Shown here: one piece after another, positions 21,557 through 34,600 of the stretch
Numbering within the stretch: position 1 is the first letter of the stretch
Layout of the letters: the number at the start of each line of letters is the position of its first letter
Assembly (NCBI RefSeq): GCF_002127325.2
Contig: NC_035446.2
Span: 160,735,878 to 160,799,877, forward strand
From: Helianthus annuus
Lineage: Eukaryota > Streptophyta > Magnoliopsida > Asterales > Asteraceae
Length of the DNA: 64,000 nt
Direction: 5' to 3'
Position numbers and translations under genes: made by a program
Notes under the pieces: generated by a model
What the model was told of the DNA's origin: nothing
Database searches by the model: none
Seen by the model: the letters and a program-made list of their open reading frames with translations, nothing else

Positions 21557-24364
21557 CCTCCAAAAGGCTCCAATGAGATGCCATGCATGCCTAGGACACA
21601 GTAACCTCTGAATTCCAGCTTTAAATCAATTCACAAGACCAATTCTTGGGCATTTGCAATTGCAAGCAAGGAGCTCTCAACTTGCAAGAACTTCACAAGA
21701 CTCTCTGGAGCTAATCTGATCATCAAGGCCGATTCCTAGTAGTAACTAAGCATCTATAGGACCCTTGTAAGCTCCCAATTCAATCTCTAATCCGTTCTTG
21801 CTTTGATTATTGCTAAAAGTCAAACTGTTTGATCATACACTTTGACTTTCTGATTAAACAAGTTTCAATCAGTCATTTCTCGAATTGAAACCAGATTTAT
21901 GTTGGTATTTATGTGGGAAACAAACCCTCTAAAGGGTATTATCTGAATCCCACTATATGCATGCTAATTGTCGAGTCAAACATGTTTTTAAAAAGTCAAC
22001 AGAAGTGATTTTTGCAAAAATAAGCTTGAATGTTAATATATTAGACATGCAATCTGATTAATCATCATAAATAACTTGTAATACATATAAGAATGTGTTT
22101 TATCATCATCAACTCGACAATCTATAGTATAAATGCGAATCGGGACCGAAAGTCCTATAAAACGACTATTTCGTAGACTATCGATTCGGATTCGTACATG
22201 CATGTTTGAGATCTGTATTGGAAAGTATTTTTGACTATTTTTATTTTGGTAAAACTTTCTGGAATTGTTGTTGATTGAGTCTATACTTAGCCGATTCAAA
22301 TGCATGTTTCCGATTATGCGTAAAAGTTGACTATTTTGCCCTTTTTGATATAAAACGTGATTTTTGGAAAAGTGAAAGGATAGAAATCTTTATTTCTAAT
22401 ATATAAACGTGCACCGAAAATTTCGGATCAGTTGGTGGTCCAGATTGTGAGTTATGGCCATTAGCGTAAAACTATATTATAAATTTACATAAACGGTCCT
22501 TTTCGCGTAGAACCCGTTTCTGGCCACATTTTGATACGAAACTTTTTACCAACTGATGATATATATTATTTTGGGATTTTAAGTGATTTTTATTTAATTT
22601 TTGGCTGATCGGATCTTAGATCGCCTAGCTATTTCGGTTTATGTCGGTTTTGACCGTTTAAGCCATAAAATGAGTTTTATGCATCCTTTTGACCCGAAAC
22701 CTTTTCCTACTGATTTTATATGTTAAATAAATTATTTTGAGCCTTCTGGAAATATAAAAATCTCAGCTTTCATATATAAACCCGGAAACGGCTCTAAATC
22801 GCATTTTTTAGCGTTTTAAGCGCATAGTAAGCGTTATACCCGTTTTTAACATATAAGACTTATACCTACTGATGTAAATTGCATATTTTCATATAATAAC
22901 AGTAAGTATAATATTTTGAACTCAGGTTTCCAGTTTTGGCAGTTTTAGCCCTTGTGAAATTACTAAAATACCCCTACGGTGCATAGTTTGGTTTTAAATG
23001 ATAAATTTGGTTTATGGGTCATACCCTACTGTTATAACATGTTAAATTAAGTATATTTTCTGTTTGAACCAGACCCGAACCTCAGATTTCTAATTTAACT
23101 CTTTTACAATCTTTTAAATGACCAAAATGCCCTTCTAAGGCATAAATTGAGTTTAAAATTATTCCGGGCAATATAGAACATAACTTACTGATGTTATATC
23201 ATATTTAAAACATATTATATCAGGAAACTTGCATTTGATTCTTTTGGCTACCCGTAACGCCCTTTTAGCGTTCGGTTCAGTTTACGTAACTAGTTTGCGT
23301 AAATTGACCGAAACGGGTCAAACGTTATCATTTTTATTTCAAAATCCAGAATGTATTTAGTATACCCATATTATACAAGTATTCAAACTTGTCGGGTCTA
23401 AATCACATTCTATCCGGTCTTTCGCTTAATCGTGCGTAAAGCGTATCATTCGTAAAACTAACCGGTCAAAGCTTAGGCTTAAATAAAAGACCCGTTAGGA
23501 ATCTAATAGGTTAATTATAAACCTTTGTTCCAGATTAGGAGGCCCAGTAAAAGCTACCACACTTACCGTTTGTGTTACATACTTGCTCAGGTAAATACAT
23601 TTTGACTTATTTTCCCTATACGGGCTTGGGGTACGGTATTTAAAATACCGCTTGATCGGGCGCACAAGTCCTGCACCTTATGGGTGTACAGTCTTGAATA
23701 GCTTGTGCGACTCGTTTAAACAGTCTTGTCTTACTTTAGGCTTTGGGGGGTTATTGACCGTGTCCCGGATATCCTTGGCATTATCTTACGAGATGGCCAC
23801 GACCAGAGCACGGGGTGTAGGCGTACACTCGGCGTGTATAACTCTTTAATGTGGTGTGTCATTTAATTCTTAGCCCGGACAGTAGATCCCGGGCCACCAA
23901 AGATACGAGTGCATGTAAATCGTTCACAAGTTTATATTATATAATTATCCCAAGTTAATAAAATATTTATGCCTTGTGCATTTAAATCAATTTTAAATCA
24001 TTTTCAAAATGAGTCGGTTGATTTGTATTTACCAGTGTAAACTGACGTATTTTTCCCAAAAGGTTAAGTGCAGGTACTATGCGAAAATAGGCTGGCTGTT
24101 TCCTAAGAGCGTCCACTATAGTCTCGCAAGCTCGGACGACAAATATCTGTTGAACAATTTTTATCTTATTTTATTTGATCCGCCTGTGGATCCGTTTCAA
24201 CTACTTATGATGTTATTATGTCATTTTAAATTAAAGTTGAAATGTATCTATTCTGCTTCCGCTGTGCATTTATTATATTGTGTTGTTTGTCTATGACGAT
24301 GCCAACTACGTCACTGTACCCCACACCGGGCCCACCGGTGACATGTGGAAATCGGGGTGTGACA
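21557..24364 (+). repeat. 5' LTR of element C, second segment
   Basis: Continuation of the LTR after element B, matching 45377-48183 with scattered substitutions and a one-base G-run difference near 23750. It ends GGGGTGTGACA. Segment lengths sum to 3,529 bp against 3,528 for the 3' LTR. Short open frames are LTR noise. Confidence 0.95.
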
Positions 24365-24367
24365 GGT

Positions 24368-24380
24368 TGGTATCAGAGCC
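24368..24380 (+). promoter_or_regulatory. Primer-binding site of element C (initiator Met tRNA type)
   Basis: TGGTATCAGAGCC three bases inside the 5' LTR end (GACAGGTTGG), complementary to the initiator methionine tRNA 3' end. Same primer type as element B. Confidence 0.93.
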
Positions 24381-24572
24381 AACGCTGAGTGAATTAAACA
24401 CTAGTCCTTTGTGTTTAATCTCAGTTACACAATTGCACAATCCTCGATTTTCGAGTCTAGACAAAGAACTTAGGAAATGTTCAACATTTCGTTTATTTTA
24501 TTTTATTTTTAATTATTATCATTGTCTTATATATTCTGTTGTGCAAATTGTTTGAATTTTGACAGGATCATT

Positions 24573-25841
24573 ATGCCGCCACGGATGAGAGGTCGAGGAG
24601 GATTCGCTACATTGCACGACCATGAGGCAGGACCCTCACACAGGCGAGCCCCGTCAGCTACGCACCACACTGCAGCCAATGATCTTTGGGGATCATTCGC
24701 CGAGCCGGCTAGACACTCGGTGTCTATGAGCACTTCGCCATCACTACCCCAATCATTTGGGCCCCACTCGGAGAATGGGCCCCATGGTTCTCATGGATCT
24801 TACATACCGCTCCATCAGTCGCCTCACCAATACCCAGCACCAGTTTACCAGGGTCTGTATAACCCTGATGCTTTTGTGGATGAGCCAGTGGGTCATAACC
24901 CACTAGGACCAGAGGACCACTTTCCTGGTGATCACGAGATGGAGGTTGATGAAGACACGGACCCTTCACTACCACCGTCAGGTACGCCCAACCATCCCAT
25001 CGAGATATCGGATAGGTCACCATTTAGGGGATCACCCTACAATGGTGTTGACAGCTTTCAGGAGAGGTTTCGGCAGCACGATTGGTATTACACCCCCAGC
25101 CGCCACAACTCTCCGATGCTCCAGTCTCACCATGGATCGCCGGTGCACTCGCAGCACCACTCTCTGCAGCAGCCGCCTCTGCAGCAGGACCTATCTGAGG
25201 CCCTATGGCGCGACGTGATCACTCCGTCGCCACCGCCGCCACCAGTTTTACCTCCTCCGCCTCAGAGGCCAAGGAGGAACGCGCGCATGTCTACGCGCGG
25301 AGGGATTCGCATAGGCACCCCTCCCCATGTTGGTAGCAGCCGCTACACGCCTCTTCACGAGGAGTCCGAGACGGGAGAGTCTCCGCATCCCGTATCGGAG
25401 GTCACTTCAGTACCGATCCCGCCTCTGCCGCCGCAGAACTATGGAGAGCCGATTCCGGCTTACGCCAGCGCAGCTCAGTTTAACCCGTTCGAGCAGGTTT
25501 TCCCTCAGGGTTACGATTACACAGGAGACCCTTATTGGCAAGCTGTAAACTATAGCTCGCTCCCACCTAGTGGTCCATTTGGAGACACTTGGACTGCCGG
25601 GCAGTCTACTTTTGGTTATCCTCCGGGTTACCAGCAGCCACAGCCACCGCAGCCGCAGCAGTACCAGCCACCGCCACCGGCGCCTATGATGTCGCCGCCG
25701 CAGGTTCAAGAAATCCTGCATGGGATTAACAGTATGCGACGTGAGTTGCAACACGAGATGCGAGCTGATCGCCGACGCAACAGTGGCATGTTCAAGAAGG
25801 TGTTTGACTTACTCAAGGGTAAGAGTAAGAAGGATCATTGA
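24573..25841 (+). CDS. Extra Pro/His/Gln-rich ORF upstream of gag in element C
   Basis: About 422 codons from ATG 24573 (MPPRMRGRGGFATLHDHEAG); the frame is open further upstream to 24522, but the MPPR start has the better context. The protein is low-complexity, rich in Pro, His, Ser and Gln, with polyproline runs (PSPPPPPVLPPPPQRPRR) and a Tyr/Gln/Pro segment, ending in a basic coiled-coil-like tail (MRRELQHEMRADRRRN, FKKVFDLLKGKSKKDH). No enzymatic or zinc-finger motif is seen. It lies between the primer-binding site and the gag-core ORF and is separated from that ORF by 840 bp. Additional ORFs at this place are known in some plant Ty3/Gypsy lineages (for example Ogre/Tat), but I do not recognise this one as a characterised family. 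It may be a displaced gag N-terminal region. An intact frame of this length in an otherwise broken element is notable. Confidence 0.6.
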   Translation: MPPRMRGRGGFATLHDHEAGPSHRRAPSATHHTAANDLWGSFAEPARHSVSMSTSPSLPQSFGPHSENGPHGSHGSYIPLHQSPHQYPAPVYQGLYNPDAFVDEPVGHNPLGPEDHFPGDHEMEVDEDTDPSLPPSGTPNHPIEISDRSPFRGSPYNGVDSFQERFRQHDWYYTPSRHNSPMLQSHHGSPVHSQHHSLQQPPLQQDLSEALWRDVITPSPPPPPVLPPPPQRPRRNARMSTRGGIRIGTPPHVGSSRYTPLHEESETGESPHPVSEVTSVPIPPLPPQNYGEPIPAYASAAQFNPFEQVFPQGYDYTGDPYWQAVNYSSLPPSGPFGDTWTAGQSTFGYPPGYQQPQPPQPQQYQPPPPAPMMSPPQVQEILHGINSMRRELQHEMRADRRRNSGMFKKVFDLLKGKSKKDH

Positions 25842-26682
25842 ATCCTTTGATTGTTATCTCACTACTCATGTCCCTGCGTGGACATCTATTCCTGTATTCT
25901 ACCCCTGCGTGGGTATGTTGTTCTGTTAACCCCTGCGTGGGTTTGTTTTGCTTTGTTGTTATTGTTAGTTGTTTAGCCCCTGCGTGGGCATGATATTCAT
26001 GTTATTTGAACTAAAAGTCCCGTTTAGGGCAAAAGATGTACTAGTACCTTATTTAAAATTTGAAATGGTTAATTTGAATTTCTCATTTTATTTATGTGCA
26101 TGAATTTAATATTTAAATAATGGAAAATATCAATTTTTATTTGATTTGCCATTTATAAGAATCCTAGTAAGGTATAACCTAGCTTGCATGCCTTATTAAC
26201 AGGCCTGGCCATGATGGTAAAACCTGGTTGAAAGGATTCAACTCCCTGTTAACATCTGAAAACATGTTAACATTCCTGGCTAAACGTGATCGGTAGAATC
26301 ACACAAGCCACCCTTTTTAATAAATTATTTACAGATTATATCTGTACACAAGTCTGATAATGACTTGATACCTACGGGTTATGACTATGTCATATAGTGA
26401 CAGTTGTGGTTTATGACTCTCTGTCTAGTAACGGATTATTTGTTTAATTATACAATTTATAATCCTATAAAAATCTAAATTTATAATTTAGTAATTGTCC
26501 GTGTGACTAGGCCTATGGTGCCAATATATGTATTTTCATTCCTTGATTGCTAATAAGAGCTTGAATGAAATTTATTAAATTAACTGCTAAGGTTCTTGAT
26601 ACCATGGTTAATAAATCGTCTAGAACGATAATACTGTTAGGTTCTAAATAGACCTTGTCCTTTATTGTAGCTTAAAGCTACA
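25842..26682 (+). other. Spacer between the leader ORF and gag of C, with repeated CCCTGCGTGGG
   Basis: Non-coding. The phrase CCCTGCGTGG appears four times within about 120 bp (25872, 25903, 25931 and 25979). AT-rich sequence then leads to gag, with a T-rich stretch ending TTTATTGTAG at 26670, a possible splice acceptor 13 bp before the gag ATG. Confidence 0.6.
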
Positions 26683-27370
26683 ATGGCCAAATCGGAGGAG
26701 ACCAACAGTCATTCTGGGGAACACTCAGATAATGCAAAGATTCACGTCACCGGTGCAGAGTTGCAAGCACTGATAGATAACGCTGTTGCCAAAGCTATGG
26801 ATAGGCAATTCAGGGAATCTAGTGGTACTCGGAGTAGGACCCGAACAGAACCGCACGCAAAGCCCAAGACTCATTCTGAGGCTCATAGTAAGCCACCTTC
26901 TAAAAAGAGTGAGCCGAAGAAAGCTGAGGATGATAATCACTCCTCCAACCACAGCAGCGTCCCAAAGCAAGAAGTTAAGATGAACCATGATACGCACAGC
27001 AGGTCCTGTACGTACAAATACTTCGTATCTTGCAAGCCCAGGGATTTCACTGGGGAAAAGGGAGCCGTCGATTGTATGACGTGGATTGATGAGATGGATA
27101 CTGTGGTCGATATCAGCGGGTGTGCTGATAGGGATGTTGTGAAGTACGCGTCCCAGTCGTTCAAGGGAGACGCGTTAGCATGGTGGAAGTCGCTTCTACA
27201 AGCTACTGGAAAGACCGCTCTGTATAGCATGACATGGGATCAGTTTGTAGCACTGATCAAGGAAAATTTCTGTCCGCAGCATGAGGTTGAAAGAATTGAA
27301 TCGGATTTTGTGTCTCTAGTTATGAAGAATCTCGATTGTCAAGCGTATCTTACCACGTTCAACACCTTAT
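26683..27370 (+). pseudogene. gag: Gag of element C, N-terminal part (split by D)
   Basis: Starts at ATG 26683 (MAKSEETNSHSGEHSDNAKI). A Lys/Ser-rich linker leads to the gag core (YFVSCKPRDFTGEKGAVDCM, DALAWWKSLLQATGKTALYS, FCPQHEVERIESDF). The true frame stops at CTTAT (27366-27370), where D was inserted; codons beyond that are D's LTR. Gag resumes at 40734 with LSRLVPYLVTPEPRR-type sequence in the same frame, so it was one gene before D arrived. Gag is the structural protein of the retrotransposon particle; this copy is disrupted. Confidence 0.9.
27366..27370. repeat. TSD of element D (left copy; right copy 40729-40733)
   Basis: CTTAT directly flanks both D termini within the interrupted gag frame. 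Confidence 0.95.
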
Positions 27371-28493
27371 TGATGGATGGGTTTAGGAATGTGGTTTATA
27401 TGTGTCTAATGCCTAATCTTATGCATATTTGATCGTTTATACGTGTGGAATTGAATAACTATGAGAAAATGGTGTTTTGTAGGTTAAACACGAAGATCGG
27501 ACGTGTTTTGAGGAAAACTAATGGAGTGGAATTAAAGATCTTAAGAGATAAAATGATAGAGGGCGGAATTACGAAGACGTGGGCGAAAACGGGGCGTAAA
27601 ACGGAGCTAAAACGAAAAAGTTATGAAGAAAACAGTTTTGGGAAGAATCCGTCAGACGTAGGCTACGGATCAGGTGTAGCCTACGGATCAGTATAGACGC
27701 AAATTCGCATAAAACCAATAAAAATTAGGTTTTGAGATATCTTGAACACAGAGTTCGTTAGAGGAAGGCAAGGAGACGAATTTAGGTGATTTGGAGCAGG
27801 GTTTTACACCATTCCTCACTTTCCTATCATTCCTAAATCATCAATCATGTTTTCTAACATCGAATCTGAAGATCAATTCACAAGCATGAGCAGCTAATTT
27901 CTCTATGGTTTCCTCCAGGGCTAGGGTTTTGTAAGTTGGATGATATTATGTGTTTATGACTATTGTTTAAACTCAGTGATCTAAGCATTCGATGCTTTTC
28001 ACTGTTGATTTGATTAATTGATTGTAACTGATTGCATTTTATTTAACCTTAGTTCTTAATCATTCAATTCCCGAGAGTTCTAGTAATTGGGATATATTTG
28101 CTATGGGATTAGAGTTGGTAATTGCAATTGATAATTATTTGATAACCTCCCGTTATGTATTAACCGGAGTACTTAGTCGTTGATTATCACAATCGGTTAA
28201 TCAGGTTAAACACTTATGTCTATGTAAGTGTTTCGATTAAACACATAATTGAATCTAGCTGCAAAACCTGAAATCTGGAGGAACCATTGTTCTCTCTATT
28301 GATTTAAGACACAGTTATCATTCGTTAATTTAGCTACTTCCTACAATCAAACAAATTGATTTTCTCATTCAGTAATAGTTGATCAATCCTTTTCATTACG
28401 ACACTTTCCACAGTCCTCCCTTGATTCGATACCCTGCTTATTCTATACTAATAGTTTAAATAGGTTTTTGCATGTCACTAACGACAGACATCA
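27371..28493 (+). repeat. Element D 5' LTR
   Basis: 1,123 bp, no difference from 39606-40728 seen by eye. It contains a pair GTAGGCTACGGATCAG/GTAGCCTACGGATCAG near 27658-27690 that recurs in the interior. An 83-codon frame in both LTRs is not supported as a gene. Confidence 0.96.
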
Positions 28494-28496
28494 AAA

Positions 28497-28514
28497 TGGC
28501 GCCGTTGCCGGGGA
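28497..28514 (+). promoter_or_regulatory. Primer-binding site of element D (Asp tRNA type)
   Basis: TGGCGCCGTTGCCGGGGA, three bases after the 5' LTR. This is the sequence typical of Athila/Tat elements and complementary to an Asp tRNA 3' end; it differs from the Met-type sites of B and C. Confidence 0.92.
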
Positions 28515-28660
28515 GGCGTGCGCAAAGTTCTTAGTGTTAAGTTCTAGTTTAGTTAAATATACAAAAATCCAAAAAATAGTGTCTTTTTAGTTTGTTCTGT
28601 TTTGTTCGGATTTACGCGAGGTTTTCTTGTTTTTGTTTGTGCAGGTGATCGAGGAAGTGT

Positions 28661-31600
28661 ATGCATCATACTCGGAATTCCGGGAAGTCATCACCATTAG
28701 TGTTCGACCCAGAGATCGAGAGAACAGTAAAGCATACAAAGAGAGTACTACATCGTGAGAACAAGATTCTTCAATCACCAACATCAACACTCAAGACAAT
28801 GGAGAACTTAGCAACACCGGAGAAACAACCCGAAACTTCACAAACGCAACAATTCTCGCCAACACCTACCCAACCTTCACCAAACACTACCATACCACCA
28901 CCACCACAGTCTACACAACCTACCTCTACATCTCCAGTACCATCATTCTCAACCTTTTTCCCAAACTTTGATAACAATCAACCAACTTCCACCCAAACAA
29001 CATCTCTTCAACACCCAACTACGACCCAGACTGTTAATTTACAGCAGTCGTCTCCTTACGTTAGAATCATTCCTGATGACACTCCATTACCGAGTCAAAC
29101 TCAAGCACCTAACGCAACATCAATTCCGTCAGCCGCCAGACCAGTTATTTCACAGCAAAGTCAGCCAATGCCAAATATTTATAGATCAACCATCTATGAT
29201 CAAGGAAATAACTCAGGTGATTTTGATGATGGCTATGAGGAATATGATAACTACATGGGTCAGAACGATAGACAAGTGGTCAACACGGGTAGCTATGAGA
29301 GGCAAACAGTCGGATTGGGTGCGGCCGAGAGAGTCAATCAAGGGAACGTAGGGTATCAACAATATGTGCAACCAACGCCTATACAACAGATTCCACAACA
29401 ATATCATCAACCTGACCCACTCAATCAGCAGCCTGCTCCAAGAAGGCCGGTAGTGGACATTCCATTACCACCGCCGGCACCTCAGATGCAGGGTCAGGCA
29501 AGACCGCTGCCACGAAACTTACACCGACCAGTGATTTTACCGGAAGGAATTCCACGTCGAAATAATCAAGGTCCAGTTCGAGGTATAGAGAGCCACTTCA
29601 GGCCTGCTATAGTTAACAATCCATCACCGGTTGTGATCCCGCAATTGCAAGGAGGGCGGTCATTCGAAGTTCGAACACAATCAATATCCAGTCTGCCTAA
29701 GTTTCATGGTCACGCACATGAAGAACCATATCTACACATTGCTGCATATGATGCACGTTGCAACACAATCAGAAGCCAAGGTTTCTCAGTTGATGATGTG
29801 AAATTGGTCCTTTTCCAATTCACACTTGAAGACAAAGCGCAACAATGGTTTCATTCGCTTCCATCAGCTTCGATCTTCACATGGGGCGAAATGCAGCAAC
29901 AATTTTTAGATGAGTTCTACACTCATTTGCGTACTAACAATGCAAGGAAGGATATTCGAGCGTTTCGACAACAACCCGGTGAATTATTTCACGAAGCGTT
30001 CAATCGTTTCAAAATGATGCTGAAGAACTGTCCACATCATGAGATATATTTATGGGAGCTGATTAATACATTCCACGAAGGCCTAACCGATGAAGATGCC
30101 AGAGATGTAAATTCAATATCCAATGGCACTTTTGGAATGAATTACGAAGAAGATGATTGGGAATATTTGGAGAGAAACGCAAGGGCGTCAAAACGAAAAG
30201 CTCAATCCTCTAGAAGTGCACGACATTCGACAGTCAAAGCAGTAGAGAATCCACCGGAGGTAAATGGTCAGTTTCCATTGTGTGGACATTGTGGAGATCT
30301 AGGGCATATAGCGGATCACTGCCCAAGCATAATTGGTGAAAATGAAGATGTGAACTATGTACAAGGTGGGGGTGGTGGAAGAAATTTCAACATGCAATCC
30401 AACACATATCACCCGGGCCTTAGAAATCACCCGAATTTTAGCTATGGGAATGCGAATAATCAGCAAAATCCGGGATTTCAAGGCAACAATCAGTCTGGTG
30501 GTCAAAGAAACTTCAATCAGAACAGATTTCAGGGCAACTTTCAAGGTGGCTACCAAAATGATCAAAGAGGACAAGCTGGGTCGTCTAACACTTCGGGGGG
30601 TAACGATATGATGGAGATGTTGAAATCAATTCAGCTCGACTTACAGAGTCAAAGACTTGAATTGAAAAATCTTGCTCAGAAGGAGGAGATGCGAGAGAAA
30701 GCCGTTCAATCATTAACCACACAAATGGCCCAACTTGCAACCGATGTGAAGGAGCTGAAACAGAATAGTGGGAAACTACCAAGTGATACAACACCAAATC
30801 CCGCTCATCAAAAGAAGGGCAGTCCAGTCAGCCAGGTAAGTACTTTACGTAGTGGTAGGAATTATCACAAGGTCGACACTCCACCACAGCTCGTGGATGG
30901 TGTGGTGGAGGATTTAGGTGAAAATGGTGAGAGTGACGATGAGTCGGAGCCTAACATTGTTAAAAGTAATGGTAAAAACACCCAACCTACAACTTCTGAA
31001 CCAATCAAGGCTAAGGAAGGGGAACATATTCTACCTCCCTTTCCTGAAGCCTTGAAGGATCCGGGTAACACGAAAATAATCAATAAAAGGGGACCTCAAC
31101 CGGAGGAAATTTTAGAGGTATTTAAACAAGTAAAAATCAACTTACCCTTAATCGACGCCATTAAACAGGTTCCGGCTTATGCTAAGTATCTAAAGGATTT
31201 GTGCACTCAAAAACGGCAGCATAAAGTCCCTAAAAAAGTGGATCTCACTGATGCAGTTAGTGCCGTATTGAATGGGGTCCTTCCACCTAAGCTACGAGAT
31301 CCCGGGACGCCTTTAATTTCTATACAAGTTGGCGATTTTAAAATGAGTAGGGCGTTGTTGGATCTCGGAGCTAGCGTGAGTATCCTCCCGGGAAGCTTGT
31401 ACGACCAATATGATTTTGGTCCACTGCGTCGTGCCGACACAACTGTTGTGTTGGCAGATTTGACCCCTAAGCTTCCTCGAGGGATAGTTCGCGATGTGAT
31501 AGTCAAGGTGGAAGAGTTCTTTTTCCCTGTAGACTTTTTGGTGCTAGATTATGTTTCTGCTGATAAAAACAATCAACCAAATGTTATCTTGGGCCGACCT

Positions 31601-34600
31601 TTCTTAGCCACTGCACATGCTCAGATCGATTGTCGCACCGGCACAGTCGACATGACATTCGGCAATAGAAAGGTCCGATTGAATGTGTTTTCTAATGTTT
31701 CTGACATGTTTCAAGGTGATGAATGTTTCATGGCAGATATTATAGATGGATGTGATCCTCATGTCGAGGATGAGATGCCCGAGTGTTGTTTGTTTTGTGA
31801 CAGGGTAGAAGAAAATCACATGTGTGATCTAGAAGAAGAAGTTCGGAAGTTAGAGGTGCAAGCGGTGCAAGAGAGAAGGCCTCCATGGTCTCATCAAGTG
31901 GAGAGCCTTCCAGCTGAGATTTCTTCAGGGTTGAAACCGTCACTAATCAGCCCACCAAAGGTAGAGTTGAAAGAGTTGCCCGCGCATCTAAAGTATGCAT
32001 TCTTAGGAGAGGATCAGACTCTCCCGGTAATTATTGCAGCTAATTTGGAGAAAGAACAAGAAGAAGCACTACTGAAGGTGCTGAAGACCCATCGAGCTGC
32101 GATCGGGTGGACTCTCGCTGATTTGAAAGGTATAAGTCCTTCTGTTTGTATGCATAAAATTATTACTGATGCAGATGCGAAGCCTGCACGCGATACACAA
32201 AGGAGACTTAACCCTAACATGCGAGAAGTGGTAAAGAAGGAGGTAATCAAGTGGTTGGACAATGGGATCATATATCCCATTTCAGATAGCGCGTGGGTGA
32301 GTCCAACCCAAACGGTGCCGAAGAAAGCAGGCATTCAGATTGTCAAGGGTGATAATGGTGAGCAGATAGCCACCCGGCCGGTAACCGGGTGGCGGGTATG
32401 TATTGACTACCGGAAGCTAAACGCTGCCACATCAAAGGATCACTTTCCTTTGCCCTTTATTGACCAGATTGTCGAGAAATTATCAGGTCAGAAATTTTAT
32501 TGCTTTCTTGATGGTTACTCAGGGTATAATCAGATTGCTATCCACCCTGATGACCAAGAAAAGACCACATTCACTTGCCCCTATGGCACATTCGCATTTA
32601 GGCGAATGCCATTCGGGTTGTGCAATGCCCCGGCCACCTTTCAAAGGTGTATGATGAGCATATTCTCGGATATGGTCGGGGACACTCTAGAGATATTTAT
32701 GGATGACTTTTCAGTCTTTGGGTCATCATTTGATACATGTTTAAATGAACTATCTAGGGTGTTAGAACGATGTGTCCAAACTAATCTAGTGCTCAGTTGG
32801 GAAAAGAGCCATTTTATGGTTCAAGAAGGTATAGTGTTAGGACATGTCTTGTCAAGTAAGGGGATAGAAGTTGATAGAGCAAAAGTGAGAGTTATTTCTA
32901 CTTTACCTCCCCCAACTAACGTGAAGGGCGTTCGTTCCTTTTTAGGACACGCTGGATTTTACCGTAGGTTTATTAAGGGCTTTAGTGTCATAACGAAACC
33001 TTTATGTAATCTATTGTTAAAAGATGTTCCGTTCGAATTCGATGATAAATGTTTAAATGCTTTTAATGTATTAAAGGAGCAATTGGTACAAGCCCCAATC
33101 TTGCAATCACCCGATTGGACAAAGCCGTTTGAAATAATGTGTGATGCAAGCGATTTCGCTATTGGGGCTGTACTTGGCCAACGAGTAGATAAGAAGCCGG
33201 TAGTTATCTACTACGCAAGCAAAACCCTCTCCGATGCTCAGTTGAATTATACCACAACGGAGAAGGAGTTGCTTGCTGTTGTTTATGCTTTAGATAAATT
33301 CCGGTCTTATATTTGTGGAAGCAAGGTAATTGTTTACTCTGATCATAGTGCTGTCAGGTATTTAATGGAGAAGAAGGATGCCAAACCGAGGCTGATTCGG
33401 TGGGTCCTATTATTGCAAGAGTTTGATCTCGAAATCAGAGATAAGAAAGGGTGTGAGAATGTGGTTGCCGACCATCTGTCGCGACTACCTTCGGGAGTAG
33501 AGGATGTCACACCAGAGATCAATGAACAGTTCCCAGATGAGTTTATAATGTCTGTTAAATCTGGACCGTGGTATGCTAACTTTGCAAATTATCTTGTTTC
33601 AGGTACGGTGCCAGATGCGTGGAACAAGCGGAGGAAGCAACAATTCCTAACACAAGTGAAGAACTATATCTGGGATGAGCCAGATTTGTTCCGAATTGGT
33701 GTTGATCAGATCATCCGAAGATGTGTGCCCGAGACGGAGTTTTTGGAAGTATTAGAGCACGCCCACTCATCTGCATGTGGTGGTCACTTTAGCGGCCAAA
33801 AGACGGGCCATAAAGTGCTCGAAAGTGGCCTTTATTGGCCTACACTATTTAAAGACGCTTTTGAATTTGCTAAACATTGTGTTAATTGCCAAAAGATGGG
33901 TGGGATTTCCAAAAGGCATGAGATGCCAATGCAACCAATTTTGGTTGTTGACATATTTGATGTGTGGGGGATCGATTTCATGGGTCCGTTCCCCAATTCG
34001 AATGGTAATCTATATATCTTAGTGGCAGTTGATTATGTTTCAAAGTGGATTGAAGCAATTGCCACTAAGACGAACGACCATGCCGTTGTCTGCAAGTTTG
34101 TTCAATCAAACATTTTTGCTAGGTTTGGGATTCCCCGGGTAATCATTAGTGATGGGGGATCTCACTTTAAAAACTTTAACTTTGGCAAACTGCTGAAACG
34201 GTATGGCGTGGACCATCGAATTGCTACACCATATCATCCACAAACGAGTGGTCAGGTTGAAGTGTCGAATAGGCAGATAAAAGAAATTTTGCAAAAGACG
34301 GTGCGAACTGACCGTAAGGATTGGTCGACCAAATTGGATGACGCCTTATGGGCATATCGCACCGCTTATAAAACTCCTATTGGCACTACACCTTATCGTT
34401 TGGTGTATGGGAAGGGTTGTCACTTACCCATGGAAATCGCACATCGTGCATTGTGGGCTGTTAAACAAGTCAATACTGATTATTCTGATGCCGGTGCCCA
34501 CAGGTTGTTGAAGCTAAGTGAGCTTGAAGAATTACGCAATGAGGCGTATGACACCGCAGCCGCATATAAAGATAAGATGAAGGCGGTGCACGACGCGAAA

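Noticed and set aside
24368..24380. Possible tRNA gene because of the Met tRNA-like sequence
   Set aside because: Only the 13-bp primer-binding complement is present, next to an LTR end; no cloverleaf.
27445..27696. 83-codon frame present twice (also 39680-39931)
   Set aside because: It lies wholly in D's LTRs; duplication is explained by the LTR pair.
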